A DNA stretch of 64,000 bases from Lineolata rhizophorae (Eukaryota; Ascomycota; Dothideomycetes; Lineolatales; Lineolataceae). The DNA is taken from the NCBI GenBank assembly GCA_010093515.1, contig MU001679.1, forward strand, positions 575,474 through 639,473, read 5' to 3'. Under the pieces are notes generated by a model. The model did not search any database. It saw only the letters and a program-made list of their open reading frames with translations, and had not been told where the DNA came from. Positions within the stretch are counted from its first letter, which is position 1. Each line of letters begins with the position of its first letter. This document shows positions 24,101 to 34,114 of this stretch, in pieces. The translations under genes and the position numbers were made by a program.

Positions 24101-25118
24101 CGGTAGGCTGAGAATATGGTCGTAATCCGCAGCTACTTTTTTTGCCACGATTTCGATCTCCTCGAGCAAGCGGGTAGGTTCCTCTCGATCCACCGATGTG
24201 GACGTACTCTGGCTCTGGTCCATCCCACTGATGAGCTCCCCATAGTCTGCGGCTATGTTTTCTATGGTGCCTCCAATATCCGATATGCGCTTTCGAAACT
24301 CAGAGGATATCTGCCTTGTGACCGTAGCCGCCGTTCTAAGCTCCTCCCGATCGACGAACGAACTGAGAGGCACACTGGACCTGAGCCTACCGGCACGAGC
24401 TTTCGACGCTGCATCCGCCGTCGCCAATATAAAAGGTATGAACTCCTCGTTTGCGATGACATGATCCAGCCGCTCTAGCTCGCCCTCCCAGCTCTTCGCA
24501 TTTTCCTCCTGCTCCCTGGACACGTCATCGAACCAGGCCTGCGCGTCGGCCTGCTTCTGCCGCAGACTCCTAATGTGCGTCTGATGGTTGCCGGTTGCGA
24601 CGCGCAGGCTGCGCTCGATGATAGCCTGCTCGTCCATGTGCGTCTGCGCCACTCCCGCCGACACGCGCGCGCGTTCCACCAGCGCCATCGTCCATTCTCG
24701 CCGCGCCTTGAATAGGTTCTGCCATGATCGCAGGTCGTTCTGGTTCGCGAGGTCGTTGGGAGGCTCGGTCGGGCGGAAAGCCTCGGGGATGGGCGTGGGC
24801 GAGACGGCGGGTCCATCGGCGGCAGGCTTGAAGAGGTCGCGATCGTACAGAAAGATGTCCTTCTGTGGAGGGGCGAAGAGGCGCCTGTTAACTAAAGCGG
24901 GCTTTCCGCGAAGAGTCTCAAGATGAAGGCAAACGTACCTCTGTAAGCAATGCCTGTAGCTTGACGTGCTTTCCTCTCGTTGTCAATAAGATCTGGTCCT
25001 GCGGCGGGATCGAGGTCGCTTTCGCGAGCCATGATCGCAACGCCTCGAGCGAATCGAAGGAGACGGGATCCGCTTCGAGGCGCTTGCCGGTGTGGGCCAC
25101 GAAGACATGCAACGACAT
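21065..25118 (-). CDS. ATG11: Autophagy-related scaffold protein Atg11
   Basis: Scaffold for selective autophagy (pexophagy, mitophagy, Cvt-type transport) that binds cargo receptors and the Atg1 kinase at the phagophore assembly site. Exons on the minus strand are 25118-24939 and 24862-21065, 1325 aa. The 76-nt intron (GTACGT...CTCCACAG) joins ...LQALLTE to KDIFLYDRDLF, the usual family junction. Residues 1-70 form the ubiquitin-like N-terminus (MSLHVFVAHTGKRLEADPVS). A long helical Atg17-like region follows. Extended coiled coils occupy roughly residues 550-960. The C-terminal Atg11 domain contains DLALFLPTRN (near 1075) and RPWAAFNIGAPHYFLR. The last 130 residues are Ser/Gly-rich and disordered. 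Divergent to the CENP-H gene. Confidence 0.95.
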
Positions 25119-25711
25119 GCGTGCTGGCGTACCCTCTACCAGTTGAGCGCGTCGTCTCCTATAAAGAGAGTTAGAGGGAGAGCGAGAAGGAGGAAGAGGC
25201 ACCCGATGATGAATGGGAAGCTCTCAGTCGGTGATGATGATCATGAGGCCCGGCGCGCTGCAAGGAGAACTAAGCGAGAAGCTCCAAGCCACTCACATGT
25301 GGCTCAGTTGCCTGCTTTGCTGCCTATTGGGCGGCGACAGCTGCCTGGTAGTAACACGGCCCGGGTAACTACAGAGGCTCTAGTTTCAGACTCCTCGAGG
25401 CCTTAATCTATTCCCGGGTCTCACGAGCCTCGCGGAGGTGTAACACGCGAACGCACTAGAGCCGACGGACTGACTTCCCGTCTAGGCCTGCAGGACCTCG
25501 GGCAGCCAAGCCGCGGCCTAGGGCCTAAGGCCGATTGCACGCGCGCAACACCAAGGAACACGCGAGACAGCCCGGGTGTTGCCCTTTTGCCTCCCGCGAC
25601 GCGTTCTGATCAGGCGTCCCCACGTGGTTCACGGGGACACAATCATTTCCTTTTTTTTTTCTTCTTCTTCTTTATGGCGCTATCTTCGAGACGTGCCTAG
25701 TTCAAAGAAAG
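25119..25711. promoter_or_regulatory. Shared divergent promoter, ATG11 / CENP-H
   Basis: 593 bp between two outward-facing starts. It includes a GC-rich middle and a pyrimidine tract (T10 then CTTCTTCTTC at about 25650-25672) upstream of the CENP-H ATG, typical of fungal core promoters. No specific factor site assigned. Confidence 0.5.
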
Positions 25712-26668
25712 ATGGCGGATGACTTGCTTGCTGATGCCGCCTTGCGGGGGACCGACGAGATTGCGGACCTCGTCAAGACTCTACGCGTCGATACGGTCCG
25801 GTTGGATGAACGCGAGCAACTGATCCTGGACCTTCACGACCAACTTGAAGAGTTGAAGCTTGAGCAAGCTTTGCTGAAATCACAGCGCTCAAGTAAGTTG
25901 ACGCCAACTTTTTTCCTTTCTTTTTTATCTTTTCTCCCTTTTCTCCCTTCTCCCCACCTTAGCATTTACTATTATCAATTGCTTGGTTTGACTCGACAAA
26001 TGTCACGTGGGGTAATGGATTGACATTCGAAGAAGCCACGAGCTTAGGCTCGTCCAATGTCTCAGACGCCGACTTAGACGATCAGATCGTGATTGCCGAG
26101 CGTGAGGTTCTCGAGGCCAGGGCCGCCTACACACTACGAAATAACATAATCCGAAATGTTGTTATTACAGACCCTGTCATCAAAGCGGTACACGAAAGCG
26201 CCATATCCACTGCCGCAGAAAGGTGCGTATCTTATTCTATTTGCCGTCTATAACTTTTTACAAATCGAACCAATTATTAAAGTTCGTTCTAGGAGACTCG
26301 GCCCACTTATAAAGCAGCGGGACACCCTCGCAATGCTCCATGCGAGCCAAGCGTCGAGGCTATCTTCGATCTCCACCGAGCTACTCACTTCCCGCAAGGA
26401 GAATCGAGAACTAAACGAGGCAAACGCGCAGCTTGCTAGGACTGTCCTGGATTTGGCAGACAGCTTGAAACCCCAGGAGATCTCTCAGATTGAAGACGCC
26501 ACTCTTCGTGGCGAGCTACAGCAGGTGGAGGCAAAATTGAAGGAGTCACGACGGGTCTGGCGTGTCATGAAGAGCGTTGTCTCGGGCATCATTGTTGGGA
26601 GCGGCGTGAACTGGACTATGGATGACGACTTGAGGGAACTAGTCATGGATGATGAGGACGAAATGTAA
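25712..26668 (+). CDS. Inner kinetochore protein CENP-H / Fta3 family
   Basis: Component of the constitutive centromere-associated network (Sim4/CTF19-type), linking centromeric chromatin to the outer kinetochore. Best model: exons 25712-25892, 26048-26222 and 26293-26668, 243 aa. Intron 2 (26223-26292, GTGCGT...TTCTAG) is clear. Intron 1 starts at GTAAGT (25893), but its acceptor is uncertain; AGCTTAG ending at 26047 keeps frame. The protein is almost entirely helical/coiled coil (LDEREQLILDLHDQLEELKL; IVIAEREVLEARAAYTLRN). The C-terminus VWRVMKSVVSGIIVGSGVNW followed by DDLRELV matches the conserved CENP-H end. Length fits the family. Confidence 0.82.
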
Positions 26669-27704
26669 CGAGAAAATGCAAAGGCGTTTTGAATGCTCTA
26701 GCTATTCAAGACGACCCGACGCGCGGAGTAATGGAACCGAAACCTAGGTACCTAACGCCATTCTGACACCCGTGGGAGATGATTTTAACTTCTTCCTTGG
26801 GTCTTACCGAGTATGATGTGATATTTCAATTGTTGGATGGCGGATGCTAACAACGAACGACGTAGAAGGATACTTGCTGGGGCTTCTGCTGTACCGCACC
26901 AGGGTACCTTGGGTACCTCAGGTGCTCGTCCCATGGCATAGGGCTTCGAAGGGCTTTGATAAAAGGCGTAAAATAACCGAGTGGAGGTGTTTAAAAGCGT
27001 CGTCCCCCCGCCTTTTCCATCTCTTAGAGTTCGCGATGATAGATACTTGAGTTCCTACTCTATACCTCGTTGAACTGAGGCGATACGACTTAGATTGGCT
27101 GGAGGCCCTTGATTAATTATGCTAACCCCTCGTGATTTGCGCAGGGACTCCTGGTCTTCGGAGCGCTGATTGGCCGGATAAGGAACTTCACGTGATAAAA
27201 CTCGCCGTAAGTTATCGTGCGGGCCATTACTCAAAGGAGAGCTTGTAAATACCAGTTCTTTCAACACGACTTGTTCTTTCAGCTAACGACCCAAAAAGAT
27301 TTGACGGAAGCTTTTCATGGCCGGATTGCCGCACCCCTGTCCACCCGCAAACGACAGGTGCCTGACATGCCGTGTTTACGTCGCTTGCCCAGCTCCGGGC
27401 CGCAGGAGTGCTTAGCGCGGAGACGGGGAGTGATCTTCGGAGGGCAGCTCTGCCCGTTGCCCGCCGGCAGCCGCGTCGCCCTCAGAGGCCGTACGGCAGC
27501 TGCACGGCCGGCGGAAGGGCAAATCAAGGCGACGGACCCCGACGCGGCGATGCTACTGGCGTTCGCAAAGGCTCGATCAAGCCGACGAGCCGCGGGCGAC
27601 CGCGGGGGGGCGTTTGGAATGCGACTGTAAATGAGGGCTGCGGGCGGCGGGCGCGTTTGGGCGGTTGGGGGGCCCCCTCCCTTGGTCGTGCAGCGGTTGT
27701 GCTG

Positions 27705-27710
27705 ATATAA
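27705..27710 (+). promoter_or_regulatory. Possible TATA box for NHP6
   Basis: ATATAA sits in GCTGATATAAGCG, about 140 bp before the leader-intron donor. Position and sequence are compatible with a TATA element for a strongly expressed chromatin-protein gene. This is inference. Confidence 0.35.
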
Positions 27711-27850
27711 GCGAGCCAGCCGACGCGCGGGCGGCGCAGCTTAAGCAGAGGGCTGCCCGCCTGCGCTGTGCCCTCCTTTGCCTGCGCTTCCTCTCCCTCT
27801 ACTACGCCTGCTACAGTCTCTCATACAAACACTCTGCGAACGACACATAG

Positions 27851-28439
27851 GTAAGTCTCGCGTGTTTTGGTCCTCGCTATCGCGCCCGCTTGCCCGTACG
27901 CCATCACCACATATTTTTTATTCGCATTTCCCCCCACCACTGCACTCCGCACCTGTCGCACGCCCTGTTTCTGGCCTCTTCTGTCTTGCTCACCTACGGC
28001 TCCCATCGTCATGATTCCCTTCCACCATGCCCGACATCACGGCTCAGACACTACCCGACCTGGCGCTGTCGCATTCCACTTGGCGCAGCGATACGCGGTC
28101 GCATTAGTTTCCTGAGTGCGATTTTGACTTTTTCCTACTTTCTTCTGTCGTTTCCCCGCTCATTGAGGCCTCTTTGTTTTGGCTGCGACCGTGATTGCGC
28201 CCGGCCGTTCAGTCGCGCCTCACGCCTTTACCGGCCGGCGCTACCCAAACAAATGTCTTTCAACTACACGCACTGCCCCGTACATGCAACGCGTCCAACA
28301 TTTCTCCTTGGGCACTCCTTTCAGATCATTTGAGTCTTTCCACGCGCAATCCCGTGTTTTTCTCGTCGCGTCAACCACGGGTGTCTATACATAGCCCGAC
28401 TGATCGAAGTGTCCTCACTGACCTTTTCTCGCGCCACAG
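27851..28439 (+). other. Probable 5'-UTR intron of NHP6 (589 nt)
   Basis: The donor GTAAGT follows ACACATAG. The 3' end has CACTGAC as branch site, a C/T tract, and acceptor GCGCCACAG. The spliced leader would continue for 50 nt to the NHP6 ATG at 28490. No conserved frame runs through it, which fits a leader intron. Confidence 0.6.
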
Positions 28440-28489
28440 CGCTCCCAATTTCCGACTCACCCGAATCACATTCAGAACACTCAACAAAA

Positions 28490-28969
28490 ATGCCCAAGAC
28501 CGCCAAAGCCAGCCGCAAGGACAACGCCGTTCGCGGCAAGAAGAAGAAGGGTAAACTCCACATGCACCGAAGCTCTCACTTCTATATTTACTTACTTGAT
28601 AGACCCGAACGCTCCTAAGCGCGGTCTCTCGGCCTACATGTTCTTCGCCAACGAGCAGCGTGAGAAGGTTCGCGAGGACAACCCGGGCATCAAGTTCGGT
28701 ATGTCGCCTCATTTGTTTTAACTATTCTCCTTCAAGCTGACCCAATACTTCTGTAGGGGATGTTGGCAAAATCCTCGGCGAAAAGTGGAAGGCCCTTTCT
28801 GACAAGCAGCGTGCCCCGTACGAGGCCAAGGCTGCGGCAGATAAGAAGCGTTACGAGGATGAGAAGGCAGCGTACGCGCAGGTGGGGATTAGTCCTTAAC
28901 CATTCACTTGGCGTGCTGTTTGCTGACGAAGACTCTTAGGGTGCCGATGAGGACGAAGAGTCTGAGTAG
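28490..28969 (+). CDS. NHP6: Non-histone chromosomal HMG-box protein NHP6
   Basis: Small HMG-box protein that bends DNA without sequence specificity and assists nucleosome remodelling and FACT. Four exons: 28490-28550, 28603-28698, 28757-28881 and 28940-28969; 103 aa. Introns of 52, 58 and 58 nt all have GT/AG ends (GTAAAC...GATAG, GTATGT...CTGTAG, GTGGGG...CTCTTAG). A basic N-terminus ([14 protein letters not shown]) precedes one HMG box beginning [20 protein letters not shown] and continuing [21 protein letters not shown] short acidic tail (DEDEESE) closes the protein. Length and layout are the usual ones for fungal NHP6. Confidence 0.96.
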
Positions 28970-30089
28970 GCTCTTGAGACGAGGCCATCAAGACGGCTCG
29001 TGATGGTTAGTATGGTTCAACGGCGCTTCGGGATATGGGGGACTCCACCACTTCAGTGGTTCTTGAGATGGAAATATCTTACTATGCCCGTGTTCGAGTT
29101 CGGTGACGGTTAGGTATTTACTAAAGAATGACTCTTATATGTCTCGACTGTTTCTCTCATTTCCATTTTCCCTTGCAAACGGACGTGGGAATGGTCTCTA
29201 CAAACACCTAAATCCGCATGCCACTTGGTCAGGCCCTGCCGACGCAGAATTTGAATAGGCTTCGGGTCTTGATACCAGCTTTACTAGACTGAGCACTGGC
29301 CAAGTGGGAAGCCACACTTGGTCGCTCCCATTCTTGTTTTATGTCGGAATGGGTTTGGTTCATTTTGCGTGATCATCCTCTGTACACTAGCTGCTTAGTC
29401 TATTGCAGAATACTAGATAGGTCTCGTGGCTAAAATTGACTTGACCATAGAGGTGTATGTGACCAATCAGCTTGTCTCAGTAGGCAATGTGTTCCATGTC
29501 CATGTGAGACCATTAGGACTTAAAATAACTAGAGACCGGTGGTCCAGGGCTTTCGTTAAATGTGGCTTAACGTGAATGTAGTTCACCAACTCCCAAGAGA
29601 GCGATCCATAAACCATAGGTCACACCTTACAAGTTATCATAAGTAACTCATGCCCCAACACAATGCATCGATTTAATATGTTGCTGACGCAGCTTGCGAC
29701 TCCCTTTAACTACTATGATGCTTTGTTGTCCTATGAACTATCTAAGATCTATGGCATCTGGTGTCCTAGATTCGGTACCAGCTATGGTGGATCAATAGCC
29801 TTTAATAATACTTAGCCCAATCCTAGTTCATTGACTCATCCGTAGAGCATTCTCTTACCTGCTACCTATCGTGCATATATGTATGTTTTGAATAAACATG
29901 AGTTCAGAAGATCCATTGGATTTCACTACGACCCTCCTAGCGTGTGATTGCGTACTTTGGCTCTTTCAATTGCCAGTCACCACCACACCGCTCGGCTAGC
30001 ACTCAGATAATGTGAATATGCGACCGAATTAATCAAGCGAGCTCACAATTATGTACCAAATAAACCAAAAACAACTGGTCATTCGATCA
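28970..30089. other. Intergenic, AT-rich, between NHP6 and tRNA-Gly
   Basis: About 1.1 kb with no supportable gene. The first part is the NHP6 3' UTR/terminator. An imperfect inverted repeat (CCACTTGGTCAG 29221-29232 versus CTGGCCAAGTGG 29296-29307) could form a stem with a 63-nt loop. The remainder shows only short frames. Confidence 0.5.
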
Positions 30090-30180
30090 GTGGAGGTTGT
30101 CTAGAGGTTTAAGACGCTGCCCTCCCATCTAGCTAAGATACGGATAGGCAGAAACGTGGGTTCGAATCCCACCCTTCGCA
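30090..30180 (+). tRNA. tRNA-Gly(CCC) with 18-nt intron
   Basis: The acceptor stem GTGGAGG (30090-30096) pairs fully with CCTTCGC (30173-30179), with two G-U pairs; A73 is at 30180. The D arm is GTCT/AGAC with GG in the loop. The anticodon stem is CTGCC/GGCAG. The loop C-T-CCC-A places anticodon CCC at 30124-30126. An 18-nt intron (30128-30145) sits one base 3' of the anticodon, the standard nuclear tRNA position. The T arm is GTGGG-TTCGAAT-CCCAC, including the B box GGTTCGAATCC (30159-30169). Confidence 0.9.
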
Positions 30181-30192
30181 CGGGAACCTCCC

Positions 30193-30197
30193 TTTTT
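30193..30197 (+). terminator. RNA polymerase III terminator (T5)
   Basis: A TTTTT run 12 nt after the tRNA 3' end. Confidence 0.7.
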
Positions 30198-30430
30198 GCT
30201 TCACAGTATTTTTGCCCAAAGCCTACACGGCGGATACGAAAACATCTGCTTCATAGCATTTCTTTTTCAAGGTCAAGCCTCTTGCGGGTGATCAAGAGGC
30301 CTTCGGAAGCAAGAAAACCCGGGCACTTATCATGACCCTTTTTAAAGCTACTATATTCCCAAAAGACAAAACTGGCAACGCCATACTCGCCACCAATGCA
30401 AACCCTTCTCGCCATCCACACAAGCCACCA

Positions 30431-31059
30431 TCATTCCCGTTGTAATACTACTGTCAGACCCATCAACCCAAGCATGACCGTCTTCAACCACGGATATTCG
30501 CTTAGTAAGATCGTGACATATCCCACAAAGGGGATGTAAGCCTTGACACTACCGATGACGTCGCGCTGGCGGTCGAGGAAGTCCTGTCCACGGGCATAGA
30601 GCTCCGTATCGTCGGCAGCGTTGTTGTCGCCTTTGGTGAGAAGCTGCAGCGGTTTTACTCTGCAAAGTCGAAAGTGTCAACACCTATTTCCGTCCTCTAA
30701 TCGCAACCGACGAACCCGTCTACACATCCAACTCTAACAATTCGCGGCTCCAACCCAACAAGACAATGGACTTACCCTCCGCCAAACCGCCTTACCACCC
30801 GATGAACGATAGGAATGTCCTTTCCCCTAACGTTGTACACCACCACCTCGCCAATCTGCGTGTCCATGCCGCGATTCCACAGGAACAGGAGATCACCGCG
30901 CTGGAATGCCGGCTCCATCGAACCAGACAGCACCACCACGATGGGTGATGGCGAGTCCGTAGCCACCGATAGCCCCTTCCAGAGCATGAATGCCGTTGAG
31001 AGCACGAGCGCGAAATTGAGAACTTGCGCCGCGAGCTGGCGCGGTTGTAGGCCGAACAT
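30431..31059 (-). CDS. SEC11: Signal peptidase complex catalytic subunit Sec11
   Basis: Serine endopeptidase of the ER membrane that removes signal peptides from secretory proteins (type I signal peptidase, S26B). Exons on the minus strand are 31059-30776 and 30659-30431, 170 aa, with a 116-nt GTAAGT...TTTGCAG intron. One N-terminal membrane helix (about 13-30, [17 protein letters not shown]) is followed by the catalytic box [16 protein letters not shown] with nucleophile Ser47. VHRVV supplies catalytic His86, and the [10 protein letters not shown] segment supplies the catalytic Asp(s). A C-terminal hydrophobic segment ends [15 protein letters not shown]. Length matches fungal Sec11 (about 167-175 aa). 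Divergent to ETF-QO. Confidence 0.96.
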
Positions 31060-31796
31060 CTTGGGGTTGTTCTCCGGAACAAGGTGTCGATAGCAGGTGA
31101 GAAAGAAATAGACGATCTAGAGAGTGTCAGGGGCCCCCTCGTACTACAGGAACGAGAGAATACTATTAGAAAGGGCACACCCGTAGGTGGGAGCGCTGCT
31201 GAAGTGTGGACTAGTGTCCACTTCTCGACGAGTTCGGGAGGCCAGGAGGCCAGCTGTCGTTGACCGAGCTCCCGCGGGAGCCGGGCGACGAGATGTTCCG
31301 AGGTCGCAAGATCGAGCTATGTAGAAGCGCAAGAGATCAATCAACTCACAGCAATTTTGTCCTCAATCAATTCAAATACCGAGTAAGTTGATCTAATTCC
31401 AAAATTATTCGTTGTAGACATTGCCATATATTCTAGTGAAAAAATTTTGGGTGAACCTCAATCCAGCTGTACGAGCAATGCCCACTTATAGAATGCGCAA
31501 ACTCTTTTCTTCAAAAGGTCAGACTATATAATAATTTTAACACTCAGTATTTAGAGCGTCAAACACATGCAAATTGTTCCCCACATTGATTCAGTGGGCA
31601 GAACGCTGTTGTGTCCTTAGAAAGGTAGATCTTTTGAAAGACGCGAGCTCTGATTGGCCCGAAAGCTTTGCTCAACCTCGGCCATCGTCATCACAAGCTC
31701 ACCCGGCCGACCGAATGTCGTTCCGTTGATATGCGTGTGCCGCCGACTCAATTGTACTTCATCGCCTCCCTTGCACCTTCACCACCACAAATAGCG
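31060..31796. promoter_or_regulatory. Divergent promoter region, SEC11 / ETF-QO
   Basis: 737 bp between outward-facing starts, AT-rich from about 31340 to 31600. A frame upstream of the ETF-QO ATG is open back to about 31668 but lacks a mitochondrial-type start, so the ATG at 31797 was preferred. No element assigned. Confidence 0.5.
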
Positions 31797-33771
31797 ATGG
31801 CGGCCCGGACGCTTCCCGCATCTGCTCTCCGGCGAAACATTCTATCCTCAAGCTGCCCTCTCCGTCCGTTCGCAGCAAGCTCTTCAATTGTCCCAATTGC
31901 ATCCACTAGGACCCTCGCCACCCCTCGCCATGCATACCAGCCGGCTTTACGGATCGCGGGCCAGCGGCGTACCCTATCCAGCAGCGCGCGTACGCGCCTT
32001 GCATCTGCGGTCGAGAGCGCTCTTGATCCGTCACAACTGGACCGCGAGGCGGATGAGGTAGACGTGTGCATCGTTGGCGGCGGCCCGGCCGGCCTAGCGG
32101 CAGCGATCCGGCTCAAGCAGCTAGCCAACGAGGCAGGCAAAGAGGACTTTCGAGTGCTGCTGCTAGAAAAGGCGGGAGAGCTAGGCGATCACATTGTATC
32201 GGGCAACGTAATGGAACCGTCGGCCGTTGACGAGCTCCTGCCAGACTGGCGTTCAGAGGACAATCCTAGTCGCTTCGAGCACATCACGCCGGCGCGCGAG
32301 GACCGCATGCGTTTCCTAACGAAGAACCGGGCGCTGTGGATACCGTCGCCGCCGCAGATGCACAACGCCGGGAACTATATCATTAGTTTGAACCAGTTCG
32401 TCAAATGGCTGGGCGAGCGTGCCGAGGAAGTTGGCGTCGAGATCTACCCGGGCTTTGCCGCGTCGGAAGTCCTGTACACATCGGACGGCTCAGTCAAAGG
32501 CGTGGCAACGAATGACCTAGGCATCTCACGATCAGGGCAACCTAAGGACACGTTCGAGCGCGGCATGGAGTTCCACGCGAAAGTTACCCTACTAGGTGAG
32601 GGGTGTCATGGCAGTCTGACGAAGCAGGTCGTCAAAAAGTACGACCTGCGACGCGACAGCCAGCACCAGACCTACGGTCTCGGCATCAAAGAGGTGTGGG
32701 AGATAAAGCCGGAGAAGTTTCAGGAAGGCCTTGTGATACACTCAATGGGATACCCGCTCCCTTCGGACACCTACGGTGGCGGCTGGATGTATCATTTTGG
32801 AGACAACCTCGCCAGTATAGGTCTCGTGGTCGGGCTTGACTACCCAAACCCGTGGCTAGCACCATACGGAGAGTTCCAGAAAATGAAGCAGCATCCCTTG
32901 TACCGCTCGGTTCTTGAGGGCGGCAAGTGCATCTCGTACGGCGCGCGAGCACTCAACGAGGGCGGCTACCAGTCCATCCCGAAGTGCTCATTCCCCGGTG
33001 GTGCGCTCATCGGCGACTCAGCGGGGTTTTTGAACGTGCCCAAGATTAAAGGCACCCATACGGCGATGCGGTCCGGTATGCTCGCGGCGGAGGCGACTTA
33101 CTCAGCCATCAGCAGCGCCGGCGGCGGCGCTCAAGCGGGCTCCATCTTCCTCTACGATTACGAGGATAAGCTGCGCGCGTCGAGCATCTGGTCTGAGCTT
33201 TACCAGGTGCGTAACATGCGGCCTTCCTTCCATGGCCCACTCGGCTTGTACGGCGGCATTATGTACTCGGGGTTGGAAGCATATCTGTTCAAGGGCAGAG
33301 TACCCTGGACACTGCCGCACAGCAAGCCGGACTATGCGGCTACCAAGACGGCCGACCGGTGCAAGAAGATTGAGTATCCAAAGCCGGATGGCGAGATCAG
33401 CTTTGATATCATGACAAGCGTGAGCAGGACGGGGACGAATCATGAAGAGGATCAGCCGGTGCATTTGCAAGTCAAGGACTGGGATAAGCACGCGCTGAAA
33501 GAGTGGCCTAAGTATAAGGGAGTGGAGAACAGGTTCTGCCCGGCTGGTGTTTACGAATATGTTGAAGATGACAGTAGGGAACTGGGTGTCAGGTTCCAGA
33601 TTAATGCGCAGAAGTAAGTCGCACGTTTGTTGAGATGCAGCCCCGTCTGTTACGGCTAACTTTCAAAATAGTTGCATCCATTGCAAAACTTGCGATATCA
33701 AAGTTCCAGACCAAGATATTAACTGGGTAACTCCCCAAGGTGGAGAAGGCCCCAAATATGTTCTAACATAG
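31797..33771 (+). CDS. Electron transfer flavoprotein-ubiquinone oxidoreductase, mitochondrial
   Basis: Passes electrons from reduced electron-transfer flavoprotein (from acyl-CoA and amino-acid dehydrogenases) to ubiquinone at the mitochondrial inner membrane. Exons 31797-33613 and 33672-33771, 638 aa; the 58-nt intron runs GTAAGT...AAATAG. Residues 1-70 are Arg/Ser/Ala-rich without acids, a matrix-targeting presequence. The FAD-binding loop [13 protein letters not shown] lies at 91-103. [20 protein letters not shown] and [20 protein letters not shown] are family signatures. The 4Fe-4S cluster ligands are Cys581 (CPAGVYEY) and Cys607, Cys610 and Cys613 ([11 protein letters not shown]), so the last three are supplied by the small second exon. 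Length is normal. Confidence 0.96.
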
Positions 33772-34114
33772 AAAGGTTGGGTCAAGGTGTGTAGTAGTTT
33801 ACGTATATAAGCGCATTCAAGGAGTCCAGTGCATGTGCATATAAGTGGGGTCGATATCCGATCGTCTTTCGACATCGTATATTATTGCACTTTCCATTTT
33901 TATTGTACGCTCAGATCAAACGCGGTCCATCCGTAATTCTCAACATACTTCCCGGACAATAAGATGAGATTTGGTGCCAAGACACTATTAGCTTTTTCGC
34001 GTTAGCTTACTAGGTAGCACATCTTCGTGCACGTTCAATTGTCTCACCCCCACATAATCCTTTCTTCACTCCCATACAGGTCCGTCAGGATACGACCATG
34101 GACTAAGCTATATA
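33772..34114. other. Intergenic between ETF-QO and the HET gene
   Basis: 343 bp of AT-rich DNA holding the ETF-QO terminator and the HET gene promoter. TATATA lies immediately before the HET ATG, more likely leader than a functional TATA box. Confidence 0.45.

Larger units (their letters stand above)
26669..28489. other. Intergenic and NHP6 promoter / 5' leader
   Basis: The left part holds the CENP-H terminator region and copies of the dispersed motif (CCTAGGTACCTA at 26743-26754; GGGTACCTTGGGTACC near 26903). A GC-rich block at 27360-27700 is open on both strands without convincing coding sense. From about 27700 the features fit the NHP6 promoter, transcribed leader and leader intron (separate entries). 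Confidence 0.5.
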
